Assembly: GCA_023139255.1 (NCBI GenBank)
Contig: JAGLNY010000213.1
Coordinates: forward strand, 1 to 8,565
Direction: 5' to 3'
Source of the DNA: Spirochaetales bacterium
GTDB taxonomy: Bacteria; Spirochaetota; Spirochaetia; JABMQR01
Length of the DNA: 8,565 nt
The position numbers were made by a program, and so were the translations under genes. Positions within the stretch are counted from its first letter, which is position 1; each line of letters opens with the position of its first letter. Positions 1-6,474 of this stretch are shown here, piece after piece. The notes under the pieces are model-generated. The model was not told the origin of the DNA. It worked only from the letters and a program-made list of their open reading frames with translations, and made no database searches.

Positions 1-125
1 ATGCACCTGTTGCACGATTGGGTGCAAAAGCTTGTACTCTCCCGTTTAGTCTTGTACTGGAAAATGCAGTGGTTCCAGGTGTGGATGATATCATCGAAGG
101 AATCCGGAAAATTTGCTATAAATAG
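1..125 (+). CDS. 2-oxo acid dehydrogenase E1 component, beta subunit (3' end only)
   Basis: This is the C-terminal tail of a thiamine-diphosphate-dependent E1 beta subunit (acetoin or pyruvate dehydrogenase type), cut by the window edge. The reading frame starts at base 3 and ends with TAG at 123-125. It gives about 40 residues, beginning APVARLGAKACTLPFS and ending IIEGIRKICYK. The pattern APVxRxG...PFSxVLENAVVPGVDDI is typical of the last strand and helix of E1 beta subunits. E1 decarboxylates the 2-oxo acid and passes the acyl group to the lipoyl arm of E2. The stop codon overlaps the ribosome-binding site of the E2 gene that follows, so the two are in one operon and probably translationally coupled. 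The substrate (acetoin, pyruvate or a branched-chain oxo acid) cannot be decided from the tail. Confidence 0.85.
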   Translation, partial: APVARLGAKACTLPFSLVLENAVVPGVDDIIEGIRKICYK

Positions 126-133
126 GAGTCACT

Positions 134-1456
134 ATGGCTGAAAAAATTATCATGCCGAAACAGGGTCTGCAGATGACTGAAGGCACCATTGTTGAGTGGA
201 AGAAGAAAGAGGGCGATACAGTAAAGATAGGTGAAATTCTTTTTGAGATAGAGACTGATAAACTGAATATTGAAATTGATTCGCCTGTAACCGGCACTCT
301 GCTGACTATTATCAGGAAGGAGGGTGATATAGTTCCCATAACGGAAATCATTGGGATAATCGGTGATCCGGGAGAGGATATTTCCAGGCTGCTTAAAGGA
401 GCTGGAGAAATAATATCTTACGGAGATCTGGAGATTTCTGCATCGGTTGAACCTGGAAAAGTTCCTGCTGCATCTTCAAAAGTGCGGATAGAAAATGCCA
501 GACTGGTATTTTCTACTCCCCGAGCGAGAAAACTGGCTGATGAGAAAGGGATTTCCCTCAATGTTCTCGCAGGAACAGGGCCGGAGGGACTCATTATCGA
601 AAGGGATGTAAAAAACTACCAGCTCGTACCTGCGTCAGCAGCAACCCCTCTTGCCAGAAAACTGGCAGCAAAGACCGGGCAGGATCTGGGAAGTGTCGTA
701 GGAACTGGACCACGTGATAAGGTTTATTGTGCGGACATTCAGGCTCGAGCCGCAACACCCCAAATCCTGGCGACCGGAGAATCAGTGGAAATTATCCCGC
801 TGAAAGGTATACGCAAAGTTATATCTAAACGGATGCGTAAAAGTCTGGATGAAGCTGCCCAGGCAGTACATCGAATTGAGATTGATATGAGTGAAGCAGT
901 AAGAAGCCGGGAAATTTTCAAGGCTGCTGAACGAAAAATTTCATTTAATGATATCATCATCCGTGCAGTTGCCGAGGCAATCCGGCTTAATCCTGTTATT
1001 AACCGACAGTTCAGGAATGAATCAGAAATTGTGCAGTTCAGTGATATACATATCGGTGTTGCAGTTGCACTGGAAACGGGTCTTATTGTCCCGGTTATCC
1101 AGCATGCTAATAGACTGGGATTGCAAGGAATTCATGCGGAAACACAGCGCCTGGCTGAAGCTGCAAGATCCAATACTCTACATCCTGATGATCTGTCAGG
1201 GGGAAGATTTACTGTCTCAAATCTGGGGATGTACGGAATTGATAACTTTACCGCAATAATTAACCAGCCCGAAAGTTGTATTCTGGCAGTCGGTGCGGTT
1301 AAGGATCGCGTAGTGGTAGTAGACAAAGAGATCGTGGTACGCCCTATGTGCCAATTCTCACTGACATATGATCACCGGATAATTGACGGGGCTCCGGCAG
1401 CTGAGTTCCTGCAGTCACTGCAGAAACTCATGAACAACCCATATCTTCTCATCTGA
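134..1456 (+). CDS. Dihydrolipoamide acyltransferase (E2) of a 2-oxo acid / acetoin dehydrogenase complex
   Basis: This is the E2 core of a cytoplasmic 2-oxo acid dehydrogenase complex, which moves the acyl group from E1 to coenzyme A by a swinging lipoyl arm. The 440 residues show an N-terminal lipoyl domain (about 1-78) with the lipoylated lysine K43 in IETDKLNIEI. Two peripheral subunit-binding domains follow, at about 125-162 (STPRARKLADEKG) and 168-205 (ATPLARKLAAKTG). The catalytic domain runs from about 219 to 440, with the acyltransferase motif DHRIIDG (H414, D418) and the SNLGMYGIDNFTAIINQPE segment. The ATG is preceded by AGGAG at 124-128 with 5-nt spacing, overlapping the E1 beta stop. 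Length and layout suit AcoC-like E2 proteins (MPKxGLxMTEGTI start), but pyruvate cannot be excluded as substrate. The doubled binding domain is unusual. The E3 gene expected nearby is absent downstream. Confidence 0.93.
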   Translation: MAEKIIMPKQGLQMTEGTIVEWKKKEGDTVKIGEILFEIETDKLNIEIDSPVTGTLLTIIRKEGDIVPITEIIGIIGDPGEDISRLLKGAGEIISYGDLEISASVEPGKVPAASSKVRIENARLVFSTPRARKLADEKGISLNVLAGTGPEGLIIERDVKNYQLVPASAATPLARKLAAKTGQDLGSVVGTGPRDKVYCADIQARAATPQILATGESVEIIPLKGIRKVISKRMRKSLDEAAQAVHRIEIDMSEAVRSREIFKAAERKISFNDIIIRAVAEAIRLNPVINRQFRNESEIVQFSDIHIGVAVALETGLIVPVIQHANRLGLQGIHAETQRLAEAARSNTLHPDDLSGGRFTVSNLGMYGIDNFTAIINQPESCILAVGAVKDRVVVVDKEIVVRPMCQFSLTYDHRIIDGAPAAEFLQSLQKLMNNPYLLI

Positions 1457-1485
1457 CAAGCGGTAGGCAATGAGGTAATGAATGA

Positions 1486-1733
1486 ACCGGAATGAAACAT
1501 ATGATTGAGGAAATTGATGATGGCGGGATTGGCCTGAACGGAGATAATGAGTTTCATGAGGCAGTAGCTCGTGCCACCCATAACAACGTATTTGAGCAAA
1601 AGTTACTGATGTCAAAATCCCTGTTAAGCAGGGAGATACTGCAGCAGCTCTTATGAACCAGCATATCAGGAAAGCCAGGGGGAATGCTATCCTGTCACTT
1701 GAAACCTCTGCTGTAAAAAAACTAACCCAGTAA
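1486..1733 (+). pseudogene. Remnant of a GntR-family regulator (FCD ligand-binding domain)
   Basis: Two reading frames together recall the C-terminal FCD effector domain of FadR/LldR-type GntR repressors. The first (to the stop at 1654-1656) gives MIEEIDDGGIGLNGDNEFHE followed by AVARATHNN, matching the FCD pattern DxxFHxxIAxASxN with its metal-binding Asp and His. The second, one phase over (to TAA at 1731-1733), gives VKQGDTAAALMNQHIRKARG, matching the last helices (GDxxxAxxxMxxHIxxAR). The roughly 30 residues normally between these blocks, including one metal-ligand histidine, are missing. So are the whole DNA-binding winged helix and a usable start. It is therefore a dead fragment with a deletion and a frameshift. 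It lies just after the E2 gene and before a broken racemase gene. Such regulators often control hydroxyacid or oxo-acid genes, so it may once have controlled its neighbours; that is inference. Confidence 0.68.
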
Positions 1734-1785
1734 TTATATAATTTTCGGGCATAGTGAAAAACTTCGATTTGTTTAGGAGAAAAAG

Positions 1786-2812
1786 GTGAATATTTCCATA
1801 CCATACAACAAAGAAAATATAGATATTACCATACCGGATAATAATTTTGCAGGTCTTGTAGAACCTCAGGATGTAACTTCGCAGGAAGCAGTAGAAAAAT
1901 TAATCCGTACGGCCCTGGATAACTGCTTGTAATAGTGAATGACGGCACACGCCCGACACCAACAAAGTATGTCCTTGATATAATTGCTGATGATCTGGCA
2001 AAAGCCGGTGCTGAATTTATTATTGCCACCGGGGTACACCGAGGTCCGACTGAAGAAGAGTATACATTCATTTTTGGAAAGCATTACCTGCGTTTTGCCA
2101 ATGATGTTCATGTTCATGATGCACGAAAAAGTGATGAAATGGTCTATCTGGGGACATCCGGGCAAGGAACGGAAATGTATATAAACCGGCTGGGCTATAA
2201 AGCTGATAAAATACTGGTGATTGGTTCGGTAGAGCTGCACTACTTTGCCGGGTATACCGGAGGACGCAAGGCATTTCTTCCGGGAATTGCGGCATTTAGT
2301 ACTATTGAGAAAAATCATAGCCATGCAGTGGATAAGGCGAATGAGGTTTTTACCTCTGAAATATCGGAAAAAGCCGATATAGTCATATCCTGCGCAAAAT
2401 ATCCGATGGATATTGACCTTTATCAATCCCAAAAATCTATTGAAAATGGAAAATTAGCGCTGAAACCCGATGGAATACTTATTCTGGTTGCATCATGCAG
2501 GGACGGGGTTGGGGAAAGTGCTTATATCGACCTGCTCAGCTCATGTGACTCCCCTGAGGCGGTAATTAAAGAAATTCTTGCAACATATACCGGCTTGGGT
2601 ATCACAAAGCGGCAAAGATGGCTGAAGTGTGTATATGGGCACAGATTTGGGCAAAGACAGAACTTGATGACAACCTGCTGGAGAATATCTTTATCCGCCC
2701 GGTAAAAAATCTGCAGGATGCGGTAACAGAAGCGTTGCGGTTGAAAGGATCAAATGCAAAAGTGCTGGTATTTCCTGACGGAGGGATTACCGTTCCATTA
2801 ATACAGCGATAG
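1786..2812 (+). pseudogene. larA: Broken LarA-type nickel-dependent lactate / 2-hydroxyacid racemase
   Basis: LarA interconverts D- and L-lactate (relatives act on other 2-hydroxyacids) using a nickel-pincer cofactor. Three frames are needed to rebuild the protein. The first runs from GTG 1786 (GGAGA at 1776-1780 upstream) to a stop at 1930-1932 and gives the N-terminal strand region. The second, open from about 1926, carries LVIVNDGTRPTPT, ATGVHRGPT, ELHYFAGYTGGRKAFLPG and KNHSHA. These hold the family's active-site histidines and the pincer lysine of GGRK. A one-base loss near 2592-2597 then throws translation into a false stop at 2705. The true frame resumes as LGYHKAAKMAEV and ends with VLVFPDGGITVPLIQR at 2812. 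At the first junction about 20-25 residues usual in the family (the NPIGSPPL...GDK stretch) are also gone, so this is not a simple base-call error. Substrate specificity is unknown. Confidence 0.82.
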
Positions 2813-2817
2813 TTTAG

Positions 2818-2925
2818 TATTTAGTTGCCTGGATTTTTATTCTGCACATCACCGGTAATTCTGTCCCGGAGTATGTGCCGGTTAATAACTATCTGGCGAT
2901 GATCAGAGCCGGGGCTCCTGCATAA
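2818..2925 (+). other. Possible coding relic in the gap after the larA pseudogene
   Basis: One frame stays open for 35 codons without a start codon and ends with TAA at 2923-2925. It gives a protein-like stretch (for example VPEYVPVNNYLAMIRAGAPA). It could be the tail of another decayed gene, since it sits directly after two pseudogenes, or chance. I do not recognise a family. Confidence 0.2.
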
Positions 2926-2942
2926 TGCGCTCCTGCATAATG
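2914..2942. repeat. 14-bp direct repeat (GCTCCTGCATAATG, two copies, 15-bp period)
   Basis: GCTCCTGCATAATG occurs at 2914-2927 and again at 2929-2942, separated by one base. It looks like a small tandem duplication in non-coding DNA. The first copy covers the end of the possible coding relic upstream. Confidence 0.8.
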
Positions 2943-2953
2943 ATACATTTTTC

Positions 2954-2982
2954 TTGAAGAACCGGCAGTTATACAGTATTCT
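2954..2982 (+). promoter_or_regulatory. Candidate sigma-70 promoter for the MFS transporter gene
   Basis: TTGAAG (2954-2959) and TATTCT (2977-2982) are separated by 17 bases, each four of six matches to the vegetative consensus. Initiation would fall near 2989, about 50 bases before the transporter start. It is a weak match found by eye in AT-rich DNA; the location after a pseudogene block and before an isolated gene is its main support. Confidence 0.35.
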
Positions 2983-2992
2983 CTTTACAGCC

Positions 2993-3027
2993 GATTCAGG
3001 AGCCGGTTGACGAATCGACTCCTAATC
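2993..3027 (+). promoter_or_regulatory. Imperfect hairpin in the leader of the MFS gene
   Basis: GATT-C-AGGA (2993-3001) can pair with TCCTAATC (3020-3027), leaving C2997 bulged. Inside, GTTGA (3006-3010) pairs with TCGAC (3015-3019) around a CGAA tetraloop, with one G-U pair and the bulge GCCG. It ends 14 bases before the GTG start. There is no T-run, so it is not an intrinsic terminator. A role in translation or RNA stability is possible but unproven. Confidence 0.35.
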
Positions 3028-3041
3028 ATAACGGGGAAACT

Positions 3042-4301
3042 GTGGTAAACCTGAAATATCATAAAAACATCCTGGTAAATTATATCTTCACTCTTTTCTG
3101 CAATCTCAACTTTACCAGAGGACTCTGGATGATTTATCTGGCCTCCCGGGGTTTTACGCTGCTGCAGCTGGGCATACTCGAGGGGATGTTCCATATCACC
3201 TCTTTCCTGATGGAAGTCCCAACCGGGGCGGTTGCTGATCTCTGGGGTCGAAAAATCAGCCGTCTTGCAGGACGCGTATTTTTTCTCATCAGTCTTGCCC
3301 TCATGTTCCTTGCGCAGGAATTTTCTCTTCAGCTCTTGGGATTTATCACCTGTGCCCTTGGCTATAACCTTGAATCCGGTGCGGGAGAAGCTCTGGTGTA
3401 CGATTCGCTGCTCCTGGACGGCCGCAAAGATGACTACATGAGGGTAACAGGCAAGAAAGAACTCGTCTATCAGGCGGCTTCAGTTGCTGCCTATCTTGTC
3501 GGCGGGTATCTTGCTGTCCGAAGTTATCCTATGGTCTTTTACCTCTCAATGGGAATTGCCCTGGCATCGTTGGTCAGCGGTCTTTTTTTTATCGAACCCC
3601 ATATAGAGAAAACAACCAGTATGTATCCCGAGAGTGCATCCAGACTCCCGCTTATCAGGAAAATACGTATTTCAATGAAAAATCAGACTATCGAGAGTCT
3701 GAAAGTAATCCGCCGGCAGCCCAGGATTGCCTTCCTGATCCTGTTCTCAGAACTTATGTTCACCATCATAGTCAGCCTCTTTTTCTATCTTCAGAATTTC
3801 TGGAAAGGCAGTGGGCACGATGAGTTGTATATCGGTATTATATTTGCTGCTGGTTCGATTGCTTCAGGATTGACCAGTATAAAAGCCCCTGCAATTGAGA
3901 AAAAGATTGGCGAGCGCGGCGTCCTGCTGACCATGCCGCTGCTGCTTTTGATCTGTCTTTGGGGGATTGCCGTAACCCCTTGGCAAGCCGTTTTCTACGT
4001 TATGACCGGGATTATAGAGGGTATCCTGATTGTAGCAATCAGTGATTATATTAACCGTCTCATCCCCAGCAAAAACCGGGCAACGATTCTCTCGTTTCAG
4101 AGCATGACTTTCAGTCTCTTCATGATTGTACTGTTTCCCATTATCGGCTGGGTAGGCGATACTACCTCCCTGAAGACTGCTTTTCTGGGTATGGCTGTTT
4201 TTGTGACCTTCCTCTGTATGCTTTACCTGTTCCTGGCACGTTCACTTTTTGTACAGTCAGCTAAAAAGGCTGGAAGAGTGGTTGATAACAAGGGAAAGTG
4301 A
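3042..4301 (+). CDS. Major facilitator superfamily (MFS) transporter, substrate unknown
   Basis: This is a 419-residue integral membrane protein with about twelve hydrophobic segments, in two halves joined by a basic loop near residues 185-228. The MFS signature loop between helices 2 and 3 is present as GAVADLWGRK (62-71), preceded by the conserved MEVPTG. The stretch SGAGEALVYDSLL (112-124) is typical of a group of poorly characterised, drug-efflux-like MFS proteins. The most likely role is proton-driven export or uptake of a small molecule; no substrate can be named. Translation is taken from GTG 3042 with GGGGA at 3033-3037. The site is weak, but this start leaves a normal short cytoplasmic N-terminus before helix 1. 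The gene stands alone between a pseudogene block and the riboflavin operon, upstream of the riboswitch, so it is not under FMN control. Its length is normal for the family and nothing is truncated. Confidence 0.85.
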   Translation: MVNLKYHKNILVNYIFTLFCNLNFTRGLWMIYLASRGFTLLQLGILEGMFHITSFLMEVPTGAVADLWGRKISRLAGRVFFLISLALMFLAQEFSLQLLGFITCALGYNLESGAGEALVYDSLLLDGRKDDYMRVTGKKELVYQAASVAAYLVGGYLAVRSYPMVFYLSMGIALASLVSGLFFIEPHIEKTTSMYPESASRLPLIRKIRISMKNQTIESLKVIRRQPRIAFLILFSELMFTIIVSLFFYLQNFWKGSGHDELYIGIIFAAGSIASGLTSIKAPAIEKKIGERGVLLTMPLLLLICLWGIAVTPWQAVFYVMTGIIEGILIVAISDYINRLIPSKNRATILSFQSMTFSLFMIVLFPIIGWVGDTTSLKTAFLGMAVFVTFLCMLYLFLARSLFVQSAKKAGRVVDNKGK

Positions 4302-4431
4302 AATAATGCAGGGCGAACAGGTCAATATATGATTATATTTAATTAGCCTGTACTTCTACGTTGTTAATGATAAAATGCTGACCAGGTACCAAGGTGAAAA
4401 AAACTCCTGGTTGAAAATAACCAGCAGGTTA

Positions 4432-4460
4432 TTGACAATAAACTGAAAGCATGTAATAAA
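4432..4460 (+). promoter_or_regulatory. Promoter of the riboflavin operon
   Basis: A perfect -35 hexamer TTGACA (4432-4437) is followed after 17 bases by AATAAA (4455-4460, four of six matches). Initiation would be expected near 4467, just before the first base pair of the FMN aptamer at 4473, which is where a riboswitch promoter should place it. The -10 is imperfect; TAATAA at 4454-4459 (16-base spacer) is an alternative. Confidence 0.65.
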
Positions 4461-4472
4461 AAGCAATAACAT

Positions 4473-4599
4473 AGTTCTTCAGGGATAGGTGCAATTCCTT
4501 ACCGGCGGTAGACAGCAAAGCTGTAAGCCCGCGAGCCCGCTTGGGTTGATTCGGTCAAACTCCGAAGCCGACAGTTACAGTCTGGATGAGAGAAGAACT
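4473..4599 (+). ncRNA. FMN riboswitch aptamer (RFN element)
   Basis: This cis-acting RNA binds flavin mononucleotide and turns off riboflavin synthesis genes. The closing helix P1 is AGTTCTTC (4473-4480) pairing perfectly with GAAGAACT (4592-4599). Inside are the highly conserved RFN blocks: AGGGATAGGTG, ACCGGCGGT, AAGCCCGCGAGCCC, GGTTGATTCGGT, TCCGAAGCCGACAGT and ACAGTCTGGATGAGAGAAG. A variable stem, ACAGC-aaa-GCTGT (4512-4524), sits at a position where length differs between species. It is followed within 50 bases by a terminator hairpin and then ribD, the usual location. All key blocks appear intact, so it should be functional. Confidence 0.97.
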
Positions 4600-4609
4600 C
4601 ATAAAATCA

Positions 4610-4630
4610 AGAATATAGTCTATATATTCT
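4610..4630 (+). promoter_or_regulatory. AT-rich hairpin between the FMN aptamer and the terminator
   Basis: AGAATATA (4610-4617) and TATATTCT (4623-4630) form an 8-bp perfect stem with loop GTCTA. It lies in the linker of the expression platform. It may act as a folding spacer or pause site; only the base pairing is seen directly. Confidence 0.5.
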
Positions 4631-4646
4631 GATGCTGTGAGATATC

Positions 4647-4677
4647 CCCCTGAAGCCGTTGTTTCAGGGGTTTTTTT
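4647..4677 (+). terminator. Riboswitch-controlled intrinsic terminator, also covering the ribD ribosome-binding site
   Basis: CCCCTGAA (4647-4654) pairs with TTCAGGGG (4663-4670) around an 8-base loop and is followed at once by seven T (4671-4677). The next base begins the ribD ATG (4678). AGGGG (4666-4670) is the only Shine-Dalgarno-like sequence in range, 7 nt from the ATG, and it lies in the 3' arm of the stem. The hairpin can therefore stop transcription and, in any read-through RNA, hide the start site. The 5' arm CCCTGAAG (4648-4655) is also the exact complement of CTTCAGGG (4477-4484) at the base of the aptamer, giving a plausible competing antiterminator. Confidence 0.85.
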
Positions 4678-5808
4678 ATGCATAGCGACAAATATTTCAT
4701 GAAAAAAACACTCAAGCTGGCTCAATCAGGAGCAGGGTATACTAACCCGAATCCCATGGTTGGCGCGGTCCTGGTTCGTGAAGGGAAGATCATATCTGAA
4801 GGATATCACCAATATTATGGCGGCAGCCATGCAGAAATCCATGCAATTGAGCAGGCGGGAAGGCAGGCTGCCGGGAGTACGCTGTATGTAAACCTCGAAC
4901 CCTGCTCACATCATGGAAAAACCCCACCCTGTTGTGAAGCCGTTGTCCATGCCGGGATTTCCCGGGTTGTCTGTGCGATGGAGGATCCAAATCCTCTGGT
5001 ATCAGGACAGGGTATTGCCTTTTTAAGACAAAACGGGGTGGAAGTACAAACCGGTGTTCTCAGAGATGAGGCGATGCTTCTGAATGAAATATTTATTAAA
5101 TATATCCGGACACATCATCCTTTTGTTATCCTGAAAAGTGCCATGAGCCTCGATGGTAAAATTGCTACCCGAACCGGAGAATCCAAGTGGATTACCGGAG
5201 AGCAGGTCAGGCAGTATTCCCACCAAATCCGGCATCAGGTTTCCGCGATCATGGTAGGTGTGCAAACGGTAATTGCAGACAACCCGGTTCTGACCACAAG
5301 GCTGCAACCCGATACCGGAAAGAACCCCGCCAGAATTATTATGGACAGCCATGGGCGTACTCCAGTATCAAGCAATTTGATAAAAACCATTTTTCAGGGA
5401 CCTGTGATTATTATTTCTTCTCCTGATATTCCTGAAAAAAAAACCAAAACACTAAAAGCCATGGGGGCAGAAATAATTACGGTAACTGAGACAGACAGAG
5501 CTGCGGTGCTGCGGGAGCTTATGCCTGTTTTGGGTGAGCGGGGTATTGATAGTTTGCTGATAGAGGGAGGCGGAACCCTTGCTGACTCAGCCGTCAGGGC
5601 TGGTATTGTTGATAAATATCTCTATTTTATTGCACCGCTCATTATTGGGGGCAGAGAAGCTCTTACTCCGGTTGAGGGTGAGGGGGTTGATGAGATCAGC
5701 AGGGCAGTAAAACTACAGAAGATGAGTACCCGGACTATGGGCAGGGATATACTTGTTGAGGCATACCCATTTCAAGAGGAGGTATTGGATGTTTACCGGG
5801 ATAATTGA
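4678..5808 (+). CDS. ribD: Bifunctional riboflavin biosynthesis protein RibD (pyrimidine deaminase / reductase)
   Basis: This cytoplasmic enzyme carries out two successive steps on the pyrimidine from GTP cyclohydrolase II: zinc-dependent deamination, then NADPH-dependent reduction of the ribosyl side chain. The N-terminal deaminase domain (about 1-145) has HAEIHAIEQAG (zinc ligand H51, catalytic E53) and the remaining ligands in EPCSHHGKTPPC (C76, C85). The C-terminal reductase domain (about 147-365) has SLDGKIATRTGESKWIT, ADNPVLTTR and LLIEGGGTL. Length 376 is normal. ATG 4678 is chosen because MHSDKYFMKKTLKLAQ aligns with the usual RibD start. A second ATG at 4699 would remove conserved residues and has no better ribosome site. 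It is the first gene of the operon, controlled by the FMN riboswitch, and its 3' end overlaps ribE by 20 bases. Confidence 0.96.
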   Translation: MHSDKYFMKKTLKLAQSGAGYTNPNPMVGAVLVREGKIISEGYHQYYGGSHAEIHAIEQAGRQAAGSTLYVNLEPCSHHGKTPPCCEAVVHAGISRVVCAMEDPNPLVSGQGIAFLRQNGVEVQTGVLRDEAMLLNEIFIKYIRTHHPFVILKSAMSLDGKIATRTGESKWITGEQVRQYSHQIRHQVSAIMVGVQTVIADNPVLTTRLQPDTGKNPARIIMDSHGRTPVSSNLIKTIFQGPVIIISSPDIPEKKTKTLKAMGAEIITVTETDRAAVLRELMPVLGERGIDSLLIEGGGTLADSAVRAGIVDKYLYFIAPLIIGGREALTPVEGEGVDEISRAVKLQKMSTRTMGRDILVEAYPFQEEVLDVYRDN

Positions 5809-6421
5809 GGAAGTCGGAAGGATATCTGAGGCAAGAGAAGGCAAACTGGTGATTGCCTGCAGTTCCCTCCAGGATGATTTGCGGGAGGGAGACAGCGTAG
5901 CGGTCAACGGTGTATGCCTGACTATTACCCGATTTGGGTCAGGATATATTTGTGCGGAAATAATGCCGGTTACACGGCGTACTACCACTCTCGGGAGCGT
6001 ATATTCCGGTGCAAAAGTAAATCTGGAGCGTGCACTGCGTGTAGGGGATCGTCTGGGCGGGCATTTTGTATCAGGTCATGTTGATGGTACCGAGAGAATT
6101 ATTTCGGTACGTAAGGAGCAGAATGCTGTATGGATGGAAATATCATTAGCACGGGAGTTTAAGCAGTTACTTATCCCTAAGGGATCTATAACTGTTGATG
6201 GAATAAGTCTTACTGTTGCAGATAGGACAGATGCCGCATTTACAGTCTCATTAGTCGGTCATACACGGCTTCATACTACCCTGGCAGGAAAATCTCCTGG
6301 TGAGTTGGTAAATATTGAGTGCGATATGATCGGGAAGTATATCCTTCATAGCAAGGAGCTGGAAGCTCGGAAGCATGTACTATCGATGGACACTCTTAGA
6401 GAAAATGGTTTTGCAACCTGA
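5789..6421 (+). CDS. ribE: Riboflavin synthase, alpha subunit
   Basis: This enzyme catalyses the last step, the dismutation of two 6,7-dimethyl-8-ribityllumazine molecules into riboflavin and the pyrimidine precursor that RibH uses again. The 210-residue protein has two related lumazine-binding halves. The first starts MFTGIIEEVG and includes GDSVAVNGVCLT; the second includes GGHFVSGHVDG, IPKGSITVDGISLTV and VNIECDMIGKYI. These are classic family motifs, and the length matches the usual 200-220. ATG 5789 is chosen over an in-frame ATG at 5753 because proteins of this family begin with MFTGII and because GGAGG (5778-5782) lies 6 nt upstream. The start is inside the end of ribD (20-base overlap), pointing to translational coupling. 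In some species this gene is named ribC or ribB. Confidence 0.96.
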   Translation: MFTGIIEEVGRISEAREGKLVIACSSLQDDLREGDSVAVNGVCLTITRFGSGYICAEIMPVTRRTTTLGSVYSGAKVNLERALRVGDRLGGHFVSGHVDGTERIISVRKEQNAVWMEISLAREFKQLLIPKGSITVDGISLTVADRTDAAFTVSLVGHTRLHTTLAGKSPGELVNIECDMIGKYILHSKELEARKHVLSMDTLRENGFAT

Positions 6422-6440
6422 CAAAGTGGAGAAAATACCA

Positions 6441-6461
6441 GGAGCCTGTTGGGCAGGCTTC
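6441..6461 (+). promoter_or_regulatory. Hairpin just before the ribBA ribosome-binding site
   Basis: GGAGCCTG (6441-6448) pairs with CAGGCTTC (6454-6461), 8 bp including one G-U, with loop TTGGG. The ribBA Shine-Dalgarno GAGGAG begins three bases later (6464-6469). No T-run follows, so it is unlikely to terminate transcription. It could stabilise or process the operon mRNA between ribE and ribBA. Confidence 0.45.
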
Positions 6462-6474
6462 TTGAGGAGAAAAC

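Noticed and set aside
948..1259. A 103-codon frame inside the E2 gene
   Set aside because: It lies wholly in another phase of the acyltransferase domain, which has intact family motifs; its product resembles nothing and has no ribosome-binding site.
1415..1804. A 129-codon minus-strand frame over the pseudogene region
   Set aside because: The plus strand here carries recognisable GntR/FCD motifs; the minus-strand product has no family features, so it is an antisense shadow.
1866..2432. A 188-codon minus-strand frame across larA
   Set aside because: The plus strand encodes unmistakable LarA motifs in the same bases; the minus product has no recognisable domain and low-complexity, cysteine-rich composition.
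3042..4301. The MFS protein as a riboflavin transporter
   Set aside because: It lies upstream of the FMN aptamer and outside its control, and its motifs are those of general MFS efflux-like proteins, not of RibU, RibM or other known flavin carriers.
4381..4428. Inverted repeats (ACCAGG/CCTGGT and CTGGTT/AACCAG) as a terminator after the MFS gene
   Set aside because: The two stems are short, mutually exclusive and lack a following T-run on the plus strand; the region merges into the promoter of the next operon.
5753..5788. An upstream ATG that would lengthen RibE by 12 residues
   Set aside because: Riboflavin synthases start MFTGII, which is ATG 5789 with GGAGG 6 nt before it; the extension lies deep in ribD and has no ribosome site.
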